Counted from the stretch's first letter, positions 45,097 to 56,760 are shown. The stretch is 64,000 nt of DNA from Candida dubliniensis CD36 (GCF_000026945.1 NC_012864.1:744001-808000), one strand, 5' to 3'. Notes: generated by a model not told the origin, from the letters alone. Program-made: numbers and translations.

Positions 45097-47245
45097 TTAC
45101 CAATACTTACGTCTTTTGAAAACTTGATAAACGTAATCCTCATCAATACTATTTTTAATTTCATTATAAACATCAGTATAACAAATAGGCACAACTACTT
45201 GAGATTTACGAAATCCGAATTCTTTAAAATAGGAAGAACTTTCGGCATCCCAACAATATAAGTTTGGAAAGCTTTTAGACATTTCTGTCAAAGTGGCATC
45301 ATTATAGTCAATATGTATACTGAAACGATTTTCATCCATTTCTTCCAATGTCCTTTTCACATCGGCGGCATTCAAATTCCGATTACCAAACGCAACTACA
45401 GCGAGTTTTGCAGTTTTATTCTTTTCTTCCAACATGGACACCAACAATGGTGAAATTAAGTGGAAGCTACAAGCATTTAAATACAATGCACCCAAAGACA
45501 ATACTGGTAATTTTACAAATTTAAGACTCTTGAAAGGATTCACCCCTAAAGATAATCTTTTTAAATTGCGTAAAGTTTCCAAAGAATCAGACAATTCTTG
45601 GATTCCCATTTTGCGCAAATCTAGATCTTGAACAGTGATTGGGAATTGATCAGCGTGCATTTTCTCAATCTTGTCACCATATAATCGAATTAGTTCAAGG
45701 TTAGACTCTTTTAAGTTAAGAAATTGTAATGTTTCTTCATTAATATCAAAGTCATCTATACGTATTTGCTTTAAAGATTATGGCCATTTAACTTTTTGAG
45801 TGAGTGGACCCATTTTTCTTTGTTTGCGAGCTAAGAATGACAACAATTCAAGTGTATCCGGCAAACAGTGCAAAAAATATGGACTTTCAAAAGTCAAATA
45901 GTTTGCCTTTATGTTAATCATTCTAATACTTTGAGAAACTTCAAAAACTGGGTTCAAATACAATATTGGGAATTCTGATGCTTAAATAATTTAACCTTTT
46001 ATCATATTTCACGAAGTAACCAGCAAAGGATAAATTCAAAAATTTCAAATGCAACAATTCCCCAGGAAATAATAAAGTACCTGGTTCAAGTTTTATATTC
46101 GTATCGGATTTTATTGATAACACTTTCAAATTAAGAGGAAAACTTGATATTAGTTTGTTAATCTTCTCCAAACTTGGAATCTTGTACAGTTTGTACAGAA
46201 AACCTTCTAACTCGGGGAAAGAACATCTATCAAGCAAATTATCCGAATAATTACAATCTATAATTATCAAATGTTTTAAATGCTGAAAACGTTCTATACT
46301 GTCAAAATTGGTAAGATTTTCAAAACTAATTAGACGTAACGTTTCTAAATTTGGAGCAATTATTTTAACTCTATCAAAGGATTTGATATCCCCTGATTCA
46401 AGCAGTAAACTCTTTAGATTAACCATTTATTTTATGAATATCAGACTTGCTTCAATTCTAGATCTAGGAAAATATTCAGAAAACATTATACCATCAAAGT
46501 CACACTCTATAACACTCAAATCTTCTAAATCTTTGTGGGAAGAAAATTGGTTTGTCCTATCTTGATGTATATCTTCTTCTGGGTCATAATAATAGTCACA
46601 GTTAGAAGATATCAAGACCAACTTGTTTACGCCACCAATAGCATAATTGTCCAACGAGGTGTTAATTAACTTGAGGTTTTTTGCACCAATTGAAAAATGA
46701 TCTAAAAAACCAAACTGTTCCAATTCTAAACTTTCGAAGGTAATTCCCGAACTTTCAACTTTATACAAAGCCCCCTTCCCAAATTCTACGTGAAATATAC
46801 CGTGATTATACATGCCTCGTTTAAATAATTCGGGAAAATCCTCGAATGAATATATAAATTCTTCCACGTTATCTACAGAAATAGTCGGGTATACGATCCA
46901 TTGATTCACACCTACTTGCAAGTCTTTAGCTCTGATAACAAACCGAGTGCAACGACAACCTGACTGGACTTCGCTATATTGATCAAATGAATCATCATCA
47001 TCAAACTTGCAATAATGGTTACAATGACCAGAATAATAATATTTCCCCCGCCGGTGTATACGAACCGCATTCGAAATATGGACATTTGATAACATTGTCA
47101 TTGCAACCATCTTTCTAATAGGTGGAAAATATAACAATTCTGGTAAAATATGTTTAGGGATATACTTAAGAATTATACCAATAATGTCCAATGGAAGCTT
47201 CCCTAATCCAACAACAAAATCTATATCTTGATTCGTGGGTTGCAT
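45097..47245 (-). pseudogene. Leucine-rich-repeat, F-box-like gene (IFA-type) with three lesions
   Basis: Reading from 47,245, the product starts MQPTNQDIDFVVGLGKLPLD and continues with an F-box-like helix (LPLDIIGIILKYIPKHILPELLY). Irregular leucine-rich repeats follow: NLETLRLISFENLTNF, LKHLIIIDCNY, LDLRKMGIQELSDSLETL. About 715 codons in all. It is broken three times: an in-frame TAA at 46,427-46,429, a frameshift between 45,963 and 45,941, and an in-frame TAA at 45,778-45,780; the frame is open between lesions. A large LRR family (IFA) is known in C. albicans, with many degenerate members, and this fits by length and layout; the family name is from memory. The decay looks recent because sequence between lesions reads smoothly. 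Confidence 0.82.
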
Positions 47246-48219
47246 GATAGTAAACGTGGTGGTGGTGGAATTGACAGAAATTCAAATGATGAATATTTCT
47301 GAAGCGATTATCCTTAGTATACACGGATTATTTGTGACAATTAGTGTTAATATACGATTGGTCTTATCTGGAATAAGTTAAAGACGGAGTAAACAAATTT
47401 TACTCCCCCCCACCCCCCACTAAAAAGTGTCTAGTGAAACTTGGTGTTCAATTGTAGAAAATATACTAAATATCTTTGGTTCCTCTTCCCTTTATAGTGA
47501 ACAGACACACCTAGACTCCGTTAGGTAGTGCCAAGAATAAATATCCTATGACAATGGAAAATACAACGTATCCAGTCAAAGCAGAGGAGATAGCGGGTAA
47601 CACCCAGCGTGGAATGTGGTGTGCAATGTCAAGAACAACAGTATATAAATAAGTAGTTTTTCCCAGGTGTAATTTGGGTCAGGTATAGAGGGCGGACGAG
47701 GCAGGCAAGAACCCAATTACAATACATTATTGTAGTAATATATATGTTGACCAAGCTACACGACTATAACCGCTTACAAGCGCTCACATACAACTTGTCA
47801 TATACTGTTCGATTTGTAGTTCATACACGATGTGTTACAGCATGTTTTGTGTAAGGTGGTGGTGGGTATCGCCTTTGACCGTGTAACAGAAATTCTCTAT
47901 ATACTGGAGAGTTTCTCGTCTATTCCTTTTCTCTTAAGATTTGGTAGACTATGGGATAAAAGGTTAAACGGATAGGGACAATACCTAACTCATTAACTCT
48001 TCTTCAACTAAGTTTAACTCCCATTGATTGTAACACTATTGAAAACTGAAAGATGCTTTTCAAAAGAAATCATTATACGTATATATAAACTAAAATACTA
48101 AAATCATTGTAAAATTATTATTAAAAAGAACTAAAATCATATTTATAAACCCGATAAAAATAATTAACCCATAATAAAAAAAAAAAAAAAAAGTGTTAAA
48201 ATAATATTAATAATTAAAA
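47246..48219. other. Intergenic region, LRR pseudogene to FLC-like gene
   Basis: About 970 bp without a gene. It contains the former promoter of the pseudogene, a C-rich run at 47,404-47,420, and an A-run at 48,176-48,192 just downstream of the next gene's stop codon. Confidence 0.55.
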
Positions 48220-51200
48220 TTAGATTAAATGCAGTGTTGACGATGATTCGGTTGAATTATTCAGTAATAAATCATCTTGTTCTTTTCGTTTCTGTTGTTG
48301 TTCTTGTCTTATTTGATCCACTGTTTTAACGACCAATTTCTTCGGTCTATTAACTACAAATCTTTGTAATTCAACAGCATCTTGAGTTGCTCCTGTTTTC
48401 CGAGGATGTCTTCTGTTAGTATTATTATGGAAAGCATGTTTAAGTTTATCAATCATTGAATTGGACAGATGCAGAGGATCATGAGTGCCTTGACCATGAT
48501 ACACTTGTGGTCCTTTATGCTTTTGGTGCTGTTCTGCTTTCTCGATAACCACTTTGTTGGTATTATTCTTTCGGTTCTCCCAAAGTTCTTTAACTTCAGG
48601 ATCTATTAAATCGTCAGTGAAATATTTCCGATAAATATAATCTCCTTCACGTACTTTATAATCATTCTTCAATTTTCTCATATTTGATTCATATTGCTGT
48701 TGTTCAAAACTAGTGACATCGCTATTATTAGATGACCGGGTCTCTAATTCATGATCAACAATATTTTTCAAAACTTGTTCACTTTTGCTTCTATAATAAT
48801 AATCAGAATCCAAGTATTCTTCCTCTTCTAGTTGTTCCATTTCGTCTTTGTCGTTCTTATCATAGGTAGCCTTGCCCGGGATCATTTTATTGCTTGCTCC
48901 AGTTTGTTTCACAATACAGCTACTACTGCTTTCTGCATAAATAAATGGATCTTCCATTTGATCAATGGGTGACAAAAGTGTTGTTGTTGCTGCTGAGTAT
49001 ATTTGATATGTTGGTAAAGGTTGTAACGGTTTGTATTCAAATTGCCGCTGAAAATCATCAAGACTATCATAAACAGCCAACAGTTGGTTCACATCGCCAT
49101 TGTTCATATGATCATTTTTCAAATTACGAAAAATAGAAATCATTGTTCTGGTAAACCAATAGATCAACTGAATACAAAACAAAATCCCAACAATGGCATG
49201 AATCAACAATTGTGTGTAAGCAACATAAATCTTTGACGTTACATTGATTTCTAAATCACGAATAAATGCAATACATAAAATGGCAGTCAAAAATCTGGCA
49301 ATGGGGAACATAAATTTCAGTGACCACCACGATATTTTCACATAGTGAGGATGGATTATAAATAATATTATCAAATCCAATATTGAAATTAATGTCAAAC
49401 ATACAACTTGGGCAATGCCGTGGCGTTGTAATAATCCTATCACCATCAGTTTGAAAAACATTGTGAAAAATTCATAAAGAACGTATTCAACTCGCTCTGG
49501 TCTATATTCAACATATAAATATCCCCAAATTAAAATTGTTCTTAATGATGTGTATAATCGAGAAATATTCGAAGATTGCTTGACTCGGAAATATCGTTTT
49601 ATCGATATCAAATAATGGAATGCAAAATATAAACATAAGATGACCCATAGGGCAAACAATATTCCTGAAAATACTAAACAGGGTTCTGATATTCTCATAA
49701 AGCTAGCATCAACTTTTTGAGTATAATTAGCATTATGATATGTACTATGGAATAGTGTGGCATTACCATTGGCAAATAAAGACATTCTATCTTGAGATGA
49801 CTGGGGCAGTTCATAGCTTCGGCGAAATCTCTCAGCCTCGTCACTCAAATGTCCGGAATCGAAAATTGGAGGATACTTTGTAGATGAATATTGGCTCCCA
49901 TCGCCCATTTTAGTGGCAAAGGCAAAGATACTAGAAGGAATACTCAATTCATTATATGGGACAATCATGGAATATGCATCTTTCCGCAATTGTTCATAGT
50001 TTGTACCATAGCGGCGTTTCCCCAAAATATCACTGGCTGCTAAAAATTGGAAAGACGATAAAACTAAAAACGGCATGGCAAATACTAATAAAAACAAATG
50101 CAAAACTTGTCCTATAATAAGATAAAGATTTTTCTTGGAAAAAATTGAAAATCCATTAAAATCACCTCCCTTCATGAAGAACTTTTTAGAACGGAAATTT
50201 CCCAATTCTATTTTGTCCAATAACAATTTCGACATTATAAAAAGTTGATTCAGGACAACATGAATGGCTATTACAACAATCAATGTCACTATAAAATTCG
50301 CCCAATTGTTAATTATAAGGTCACTTGAAATATATCTAGTTAAATTTGGTAACCCCCCACTTTCTAAAGTAGCATAAACGTTATCAACATGATTATGTGA
50401 ATGATTCGCATTCTTGAAAACAAGAGAAAACCCAACTAATGCACACCATTTGATTTGACCAATTATTGGTTGGAAAAATCCTGGGTATGCCAAATCCAAA
50501 CCGCCCATGAAAAGAGCATACTGTAAATACGTGATAATTCCCGGTAACGACGTATCAATTTGTTTTAATAGTTCTTGGTTACAAATGGCCGATGCTTTGA
50601 ACAAAAATGGGTTCGACGATTCCTGGTATGTTGAATAGGCAATTGTAACAACGTTCAATACTAGTGTCACTATTAATAGTACCAACACACCATATGCAAC
50701 AACATTACTAATTACTCTCGGTTGTACAGGGGTCACATAAGCTTTACTACAACCAATTATTTTAGAATCCTCTTCATTGGAAATCACATTAAATTGGACG
50801 CTGTACGACCCCAATTTATGAAAATGATCATTCACGTCAACTTCATAATATAGAACAATCGAATCATTGTAATATAATGGGCATTGAACCAATTGGCCAG
50901 TCGAGTTACTAAAAATTCTATCAATTGTAGTATTAGTTGCTGCTAATGAATTGTTAAAAATATGTCCTGGAAACGATAACGGTGATTTGGAAATTAAACC
51001 ATCATCTAGGTTGTTTGCTGTTGTTAGCTTAGATGACAACGTTTCAAAAGAATGATAATTCTTGTTCTTGTTTGAAATCGTGGTGAAATTATGACTACTA
51101 TTACTACTACTAGTATCATGAATAAAACGAGGGCTTGATTGGAAAGCCGTTGTATTTTTGACAGCAATCATATCACAGAATCGGACATTTTCTTTAACAA

Positions 51201-51522
51201 TCACCTTGTCCATAAACCCAATTTCAACATGCAAAGTAGTATATTTATTGGTAGTTGTATTCACATCATTAATTATTATACTTGGGTCGTCATTCGTTGA
51301 ATTTTGAGCAAAATTTGCTACTTGTGAATTCATGAAAAATTTTAGTTTCTTATCTTTATTATCTAGGGCAACATCGATAACAAATGGTCGTAGTTTATAG
51401 TTTGTTATATTCAAATTACAATGCTGGTTGCCCACAAATGTTGAATATGTGGGTTGAATGAAACATGTTAGTAGTAATAGTAGTAATAGTAGTAGTGATA
51501 TTCCTGAACCTGATGTGTGCAT
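48220..51522 (-). CDS. FLC/TRP-like polytopic membrane protein
   Basis: The 1,100-residue protein begins with a signal peptide (a nine-Leu run, cleaved near residue 27). A lumenal or extracellular N-terminal domain follows (about 28-265), rich in N-glycosylation sequons and containing Cys residues as in the ML-like TRP_N domain. Then come about eight or nine hydrophobic segments between 270 and 800 and a charged, disordered cytosolic tail (about 810-1,100) with acidic and Gln-rich stretches. This order matches the fungal TRP-like family that includes Flc1-3 and YOR365C in yeast and Pkd2 in fission yeast, linked to FAD transport, calcium handling and cell-wall integrity. I cannot tell which paralogue it is. 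It is divergent from RPN11 across about 1 kb. Confidence 0.8.
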   Translation of the reverse strand: MHTSGSGISLLLLLLLLLTCFIQPTYSTFVGNQHCNLNITNYKLRPFVIDVALDNKDKKLKFFMNSQVANFAQNSTNDDPSIIINDVNTTTNKYTTLHVEIGFMDKVIVKENVRFCDMIAVKNTTAFQSSPRFIHDTSSSNSSHNFTTISNKNKNYHSFETLSSKLTTANNLDDGLISKSPLSFPGHIFNNSLAATNTTIDRIFSNSTGQLVQCPLYYNDSIVLYYEVDVNDHFHKLGSYSVQFNVISNEEDSKIIGCSKAYVTPVQPRVISNVVAYGVLVLLIVTLVLNVVTIAYSTYQESSNPFLFKASAICNQELLKQIDTSLPGIITYLQYALFMGGLDLAYPGFFQPIIGQIKWCALVGFSLVFKNANHSHNHVDNVYATLESGGLPNLTRYISSDLIINNWANFIVTLIVVIAIHVVLNQLFIMSKLLLDKIELGNFRSKKFFMKGGDFNGFSIFSKKNLYLIIGQVLHLFLLVFAMPFLVLSSFQFLAASDILGKRRYGTNYEQLRKDAYSMIVPYNELSIPSSIFAFATKMGDGSQYSSTKYPPIFDSGHLSDEAERFRRSYELPQSSQDRMSLFANGNATLFHSTYHNANYTQKVDASFMRISEPCLVFSGILFALWVILCLYFAFHYLISIKRYFRVKQSSNISRLYTSLRTILIWGYLYVEYRPERVEYVLYEFFTMFFKLMVIGLLQRHGIAQVVCLTLISILDLIILFIIHPHYVKISWWSLKFMFPIARFLTAILCIAFIRDLEINVTSKIYVAYTQLLIHAIVGILFCIQLIYWFTRTMISIFRNLKNDHMNNGDVNQLLAVYDSLDDFQRQFEYKPLQPLPTYQIYSAATTTLLSPIDQMEDPFIYAESSSSCIVKQTGASNKMIPGKATYDKNDKDEMEQLEEEEYLDSDYYYRSKSEQVLKNIVDHELETRSSNNSDVTSFEQQQYESNMRKLKNDYKVREGDYIYRKYFTDDLIDPEVKELWENRKNNTNKVVIEKAEQHQKHKGPQVYHGQGTHDPLHLSNSMIDKLKHAFHNNTNRRHPRKTGATQDAVELQRFVVNRPKKLVVKTVDQIRQEQQQKRKEQDDLLLNNSTESSSTLHLI

Positions 51523-52517
51523 TCTTGTTGATGTTTTTTTTTTGGGAAATGTAATTAAGCGAGATAGAAGATGGTTAATGGATGCTAGAATAGTAATATA
51601 AAAATGGCAACACCAGGGGTGGTGGTGGTGGTAGTGGTGGTAGCAATAGTAATATTAATCAATAAAATAAGCTTTATTGGAAGAATTAAGTTAAGATTAT
51701 AAAGAAAAGTGAAGGCAAGAAAGGGATAATTTAATTTCAAATGAAAATGGGCAACCACCTTGAAGAAGAAGAGATTGTTTAAACCACCAAACAAAAAAAA
51801 AAATGAAAAACACACACACATACTAATAAACAAATTTGTAAATAAAGGGAGTAATGGTAAGAACACGACCCAACAAAAAGGGGGGCACAAATCTCCGACA
51901 TCAGATTATTATCTTACTCATCATATCTTACGCTCCTGTTCAAGGAAGGAATAAGGCTATATATGTTTGTGTATGAAGTTTTCAAATGCAATCACCAGAA
52001 GCAGAATATTCAAGCGATATTGTAAAAGCTACAACAATATTTGGGATAAAACTCTCACTCTGTAAAAAAAAAAAATCAACCTACATGAGTTTAAGCTTTT
52101 ATAGCTCTATAGCTAAGTTATTTGGTTAAAAAGACTTGGAGGGTAATTTAGCCACCAGAAATGGTAAATAGAACGATGGTTATGTAATAAGTAAAAATTT
52201 CTAAGTGGAAAGTTATAAACTATACATTAGTCAGAGGTACTCATTTTGTAAATATCACACACTAGCACCATAAAAAAAGACTGCTATTGCTATTGCAATC
52301 TATTTTCATGATACTCTTTTAGATACAATTCAATCATCTTCCTAAGTGTATAAGAGACTGGACTTGTAGATGAAAAGTAGTGTAACGATTGTGAAGTACG
52401 TGTGTGATGGAGAAAATTCAAGCGAGAGTTTGAGTGAGATTTGCAGAAACACTGATCGACAAAAAAATGTTAATGTTAATGTATACTCAACATTCTTTTT
52501 TTTTTGCCACACAACCA
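51523..52517. promoter_or_regulatory. Divergent promoter region, FLC-like gene and RPN11
   Basis: About 1 kb between two divergently read genes. Proteasome genes in yeasts are usually driven by Rpn4. Near-matches to its sites are visible: GAAGGCAAGA at 51,713 (a C. albicans-type GAAGGCAAAA with one change), and TTTGCCACAC at 52,503, reverse of a GGTGGCAAA-type site with one change. Neither is exact, so regulation by Rpn4 is only suggested. Short tandem GGT and CA runs occur at 51,615-51,645 and 51,812-51,822. Confidence 0.4.
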
Positions 52518-53447
52518 ATGGAAAGATTACAAAGACTATTAGGCCAAGGTGCCGGTGCAGTGCCAACTCAGAGTGATGGGCCTGCGATTGACAATTCAGA
52601 GACTGTTTACATATCGTCGTTAGCATTGCTTAAGATGTTGAAGCATGGGCGTGCTGGTGTGCCAATGGAAGTTATGGGGTTGATGTTGGGGGAGTTTGTT
52701 GATGAGTTTACTATACATGTGCATGATGTATTTGCAATGCCGCAGTCGGGTACTGGAGTTTCTGTTGAGGCGGTCGATGATGTTTTCCAGACCAAGATGA
52801 TGGATATGCTCAGACAAACAGGGAGAGACCAGATGGTTGTTGGATGGTACCACTCGCATCCTGGGTTTGGGTGCTGGTTGAGTTCAGTGGATGTCAATAC
52901 ACAGCAGTCGTTTGAGCAGTTGAATAAACGTGCTGTTGCAGTGGTTATTGATCCGATCCAGTCTGTCAAGGGGAAAGTTGTTATTGATGCGTTTAGAACG
53001 ATTGATACAACTACGTTGATGATGGGGCAGGAGCCACGTCAGTCGACGTCTAATGTTGGGCACTTGAACAAGCCATCTATCCAGGCGTTGATTCATGGGT
53101 TGAACCGTCATTACTACTCGTTGAACATTGATTACCACAAAACGGAATACGAGACGAATATGTTATTGAACTTGCACAAGAAGAACTGGCAATCAGGATT
53201 GAAGTTGGTGGATTATAATTGTAAAGAGGTTGAGAATTTGGATAATACGGAGAAGATGGTTGGTATTGCAAAGTTGTATAACCAGAGAGTACAGGAAGAG
53301 AAGGACTTGAGTGAGGAGCAGTTGAAGACCAGGTATGTAGGTAAGCAAGACCCGAAGAAGCATTTGGGAGATACTGCTGAAAAATTGATTGATGAAAATG
53401 TTAGTAGTTTGCTTAAAGGTTGTGTAGATGTGGTAGCAATTCAATGA
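52518..53447 (+). CDS. RPN11: 26S proteasome deubiquitinase Rpn11
   Basis: The 309-residue product is a JAMM/MPN+ metalloprotease. The zinc motif is intact: H112-S-H114, seven residues, S122, then D125 (in [14 protein letters not shown]), with the upstream Glu in [10 protein letters not shown] (51). Rpn11 sits in the lid of the 19S regulatory particle and removes ubiquitin chains from substrates as they are unfolded. The start is ATG 52,518 ([11 protein letters not shown]), which fits the family; an in-frame ATG 84 bp upstream would add 28 residues of AT-rich nonsense. G+C is higher than in neighbouring genes and TTG is the dominant Leu codon. Confidence 0.96.
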   Translation: MERLQRLLGQGAGAVPTQSDGPAIDNSETVYISSLALLKMLKHGRAGVPMEVMGLMLGEFVDEFTIHVHDVFAMPQSGTGVSVEAVDDVFQTKMMDMLRQTGRDQMVVGWYHSHPGFGCWLSSVDVNTQQSFEQLNKRAVAVVIDPIQSVKGKVVIDAFRTIDTTTLMMGQEPRQSTSNVGHLNKPSIQALIHGLNRHYYSLNIDYHKTEYETNMLLNLHKKNWQSGLKLVDYNCKEVENLDNTEKMVGIAKLYNQRVQEEKDLSEEQLKTRYVGKQDPKKHLGDTAEKLIDENVSSLLKGCVDVVAIQ

Positions 53448-54403
53448 ACACTTGAGTGAAAGCTTGAGTGAAGCAAGAGTTTCAATAGAATCAATACGAT
53501 AATTTTGTCTTGAATTTATGTAGAATTTGCCCAAACAATGGGAATCAAAACTCGAATGTGTAATCACCGCTAGTGGCTAGCTTGTAGATAAACAACAATA
53601 ACTAACACATATATTATAACTTCTAAAGAATTGACTTGCTATCGTGAACTGTTAGTAAATGCAATACAAACACGAGCGGGGAAAGAGTTTCAAAATGAAG
53701 ATGTGCAAATTTTATCGCTTGAAACGGGATGGTCATCACAACTACTGTGGTTTAGGATATGCCCACGGATAATAAAAACAGAGTTCTTTAAGAAAAGTAC
53801 TTTGGACAGAAAACTGACCAAAAACTTGGTAAAATGTGCACGCTCAGTAAAAAAAAAAAAAAAAAAAAAGACGCAAATAGGTAAGGGGACTCACAGCCGT
53901 GAAAAAAGAACCCGTTGTTTTCAGTTTAAAACACCTCGGTGTTACTTGAAGACTCCGATTTCTTTTTACGAGATGCAAAGGTTTTTTTTTTATTAAGAGA
54001 AATCTAAAGTTCTATACGATGAATGCTATAGGGAGGATAAAAAAAAATTCAAATCAGATATATTCAAATAGGAAGAAAAAGAAGAAGAGGGGAAAAGTTT
54101 TGACTTTTTCTTTTTTGTTTTCACATATGATCTTTCTTAATTGCAAAAATAAAGTGGAGTTCTTATAACATTGGTAACCACGGTTACATGAAATTCAAGA
54201 AAATACACCCAAGCATCTCATCATCTCTGTTTGCATTTGACATAGTATAAAAAGTCAACCCGCTAAGTCTCTGTTTTTTATATATATTATGTGACTTTTC
54301 TTTTTTTAGTTTATATTCAAAATATTTGTTTCTATTTGACAAGACCAATAAAAGAAACAGTATTTACTATTTAGTGGTCCTAATTGTTATCAATTTTTCA
54401 ATC
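53448..54403. other. Intergenic region, RPN11 to the eEF1B-gamma-like gene
   Basis: About 950 bp. The 121-codon ORF at 53,631-53,996 is Lys-rich across a poly-A run and does not resemble a protein family. A TATATATATTAT stretch near 54,281-54,292 is the best TATA candidate for the downstream gene. Confidence 0.5.
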
Positions 54404-55048
54404 ATGTCTCAAGGCATTTTATATGTATTGAAATTTTCTCCAAGATCTACAGTTTTAACTGATCTTATCAAGTATTATAAATTGGATATCGAAATCTCCA
54501 CTGATACTGAATCGGACTCATTTATTAAACAATTCCCATTACGTAAAACTCCAACGTTTATAGGTAATGATGGTTTCCAATTAACTGAAACAATAGCCAT
54601 TGGGATTTATTTTTTATCAATGATTCCTATTCATAATTTATTAGGTGATAATGATCAAGAATATGCTAGTATAATTAGATTTCTTTCAATGTTAAATCAA
54701 GAAGGAGCTATGTCATGGGCTGGTGCCTTTTTCAGATTGTCAGGAAGATTGCCATATAATAAAGAAATAATTGATGAACATTTGATCATGTTGAATACCA
54801 TTGGTCAAATTCTCGATACTAGATTCATTGATGGTAGTGATTATTTAGTTGGTGATAAGATTTCTTATGCTGATTTATATGGTGTTAAATTATTTGGAAT
54901 TGCTTTATATACATTGTTGGGTGAACCATTTTTGAAAAAGTATCCTAACTTTGCTAAATGGTTTAAAAGAGCTTCCAATCATGAGTTTTTTAGAGGTCAA
55001 TATAAGGATATAAAGTTTCCTGAACAACAATTGACCTATCCCGGTTGA
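54404..55048 (+). CDS. CAM1-1: GST-like half-length paralogue of eEF1B-gamma
   Basis: The 214-residue product begins MSQGILYVLKFSPRSTVLTDL and aligns along its whole length with residues 1-215 of the neighbouring TEF4 product: FIKQFPLRKTPTFIG, LTETIAIGIYFLSMIP, LVGDKISYADLYGVK, FPEQQL. It covers the two GST-like domains and stops just before the Lys/Ala-rich linker, so it lacks the EF1G domain. In eEF1B-gamma the GST part binds the alpha subunit and tRNA synthetases. This form could compete for or stabilise such contacts, but that is inference. Start chosen at ATG 54,404 because it matches TEF4; an upstream ATG would add 26 hydrophobic residues. The symbol is recalled for the C. albicans gene beside TEF4. 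Confidence 0.82.
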   Translation: MSQGILYVLKFSPRSTVLTDLIKYYKLDIEISTDTESDSFIKQFPLRKTPTFIGNDGFQLTETIAIGIYFLSMIPIHNLLGDNDQEYASIIRFLSMLNQEGAMSWAGAFFRLSGRLPYNKEIIDEHLIMLNTIGQILDTRFIDGSDYLVGDKISYADLYGVKLFGIALYTLLGEPFLKKYPNFAKWFKRASNHEFFRGQYKDIKFPEQQLTYPG

Positions 55049-55518
55049 GGGAAATGATTGGTGTGATTAGTTTTCATTTTGCCAGACTGATGTTTGCAAA
55101 TTTCCTGAAAAATATATATATATATATAGTAGAGGTTTATATTGAATTGGTTATACTATTTTTTAGTTTTATTGAACTTTAACCAATAAAGTTACTTATC
55201 GGACAATTAAGGTTTTATTTTTGCTTTGTTCGGACTTGCTTCTTTCGCAGCTAAGTTTTTTTTTTTTTCGGAAAAACAATTTAGCGACCGACCTCTCTCC
55301 TAATGAGATCCAAGAATTTATTTCAATGAAGAATGAGAATGAGAATGAGAAGAAGAAGAAGACGAGAGAAGAAGGAATCTTGTTAGCCAAATCTCAATTA
55401 CATCTAAACTGCGCAATAGAAAGAAAAATTTTTTTTTTTTTGAAACGAGTTTTTCACTTTTCTCTTTTCATCACGAACTACAACTACAACAACAACAACA
55501 ATTCTTCTCCAAATAGCC
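55049..55518. other. Intergenic region between the eEF1B-gamma paralogues
   Basis: About 470 bp: a TATATATATATA run at 55,111-55,127, two T-tracts (55,258-55,269; 55,430-55,441) and a CAACAA-rich leader just before the TEF4 start, as is common in highly expressed yeast genes. Confidence 0.55.
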
Positions 55519-56760
55519 ATGTCTCAAGGTACTTTATATATTATGGAGGTTTCTCCAAGATCTTCAATCTTAGTTGATCTTATTAAATATTTCAAATTAG
55601 ACATTGAAATCAATGCTGATACTCAATCTGAATCTTTCATCAAGAAATTCCCATTAGGTAAAACTCCAGCTTTTGTTGGTGCTAAAGGTTTCAAATTAAC
55701 TGAAACCATTGCTATTGCCAATTATATTTTATCTTTAATTCCAAATCAAAAATTATTAGGTAAAAACAATCAAGAATATGCTAGTATTATTAAATACGTT
55801 TCCTTATTAAATCAAGAAGGAATTAATTCTTGGGTTGGAGCATTTTTCAAATTAAATGGTAGATTTCCATACAATAAGAAAGAAGTTGATGAAAATTTGA
55901 AAACTTTTAATATTATTGGTGAAGTTTTAGAAAAAAGATTAAATGATTTCACTTATTTAGTTGGTGAAAGAATTTCTTATGCTGATTTATTTGCTGTTAA
56001 AGTTGTTATTAGTGCTGTTGCTACTGTTTTCGGTAAACCATTTTTAACTAAATATCCAAATGTTGCTAGATGGATTAAAACTATTTCTCAAAATGAAATT
56101 TTCCAAGGTCAATTCAAAGATCTTAAATTCCCAGAACAACAATTAGCTTTTATTCCACCAAAGAAAGAAAAGAAGAAAGATGCTGCTCCAAAGAAGGATG
56201 CTGCTGCTCCAAAGAAGAAGGAAGCTACTCCAGCTGCTGCTTCTGAAGAACCAGCTCCAGCTCCAAAACCTAAACATCCATTGGAAGCTTTAGGTAAACC
56301 AAAGAACCCATTAGATGAATGGAAAAGAACTTATTCTAATGAAGAAACTAGAGAAGTTGCCATTCCATGGTTCTGGAAAAACCAATATGATCCAGAAGAA
56401 TGGTCATTATGGAAAGTTGATTATAAATATAATGATGAATTAACTTTAACTTTTATGTCCAATAATTTAGTTGGTGGATTCTTTAACAGATTATCTGCTT
56501 CAACTAAATATATGTTTGGTTGTATGGTTGTTTATGGTGAAAATAATAATAATGGTATTACTGGTGCTTTCTTGGTTAGAGGTCAAGATTATGTTCCAGC
56601 TTTTGATGTTGCCCCAGATTGGGAATCTTATGAATTCACTAAATTGGATGGTTCTAATGAAGATGATAAAAAATTCATCAATAATATGTTTGCTTGGGAT
56701 GAACCAGTTGTTGTTAATGGTGAAAAAAGAGAAATTGCCGATGGTAAAGTCTTTAAATAA
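55519..56760 (+). CDS. TEF4: Translation elongation factor eEF1B gamma
   Basis: The 413-residue protein has a GST-N-like domain (1-80), a GST-C-like domain (about 88-205), a Lys/Ala/Pro linker (about 215-255) and the conserved EF1G domain (about 255-413) with KNPLDEWKRTYSNEETR, PWFWKNQYDPEEWSLW and FNRLSASTKYMFGCM. It is the structural subunit of the eEF1B complex that recharges eEF1A with GTP in translation. Codon use is strongly biased (GGT, GCT, AGA, TTA, CCA) and I see no CTG codon, as expected of very highly expressed CUG-clade genes. The short tandem neighbour upstream is a truncated paralogue. Confidence 0.94.
   Translation: MSQGTLYIMEVSPRSSILVDLIKYFKLDIEINADTQSESFIKKFPLGKTPAFVGAKGFKLTETIAIANYILSLIPNQKLLGKNNQEYASIIKYVSLLNQEGINSWVGAFFKLNGRFPYNKKEVDENLKTFNIIGEVLEKRLNDFTYLVGERISYADLFAVKVVISAVATVFGKPFLTKYPNVARWIKTISQNEIFQGQFKDLKFPEQQLAFIPPKKEKKKDAAPKKDAAAPKKKEATPAAASEEPAPAPKPKHPLEALGKPKNPLDEWKRTYSNEETREVAIPWFWKNQYDPEEWSLWKVDYKYNDELTLTFMSNNLVGGFFNRLSASTKYMFGCMVVYGENNNNGITGAFLVRGQDYVPAFDVAPDWESYEFTKLDGSNEDDKKFINNMFAWDEPVVVNGEKREIADGKVFK

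Noticed and set aside
52434..52517. 28-residue N-terminal extension of RPN11
   Set aside because: The extra residues come from AT-rich leader sequence across a T-run, and Rpn11 proteins start at MERLQ-like sequence.
53077..53567. Minus-strand ORFs opposite the RPN11 gene
   Set aside because: They are antisense shadows of a strongly conserved gene.
53631..53996. 121-codon ORF downstream of RPN11
   Set aside because: It depends on reading through a 20-base A-run and has no family character.
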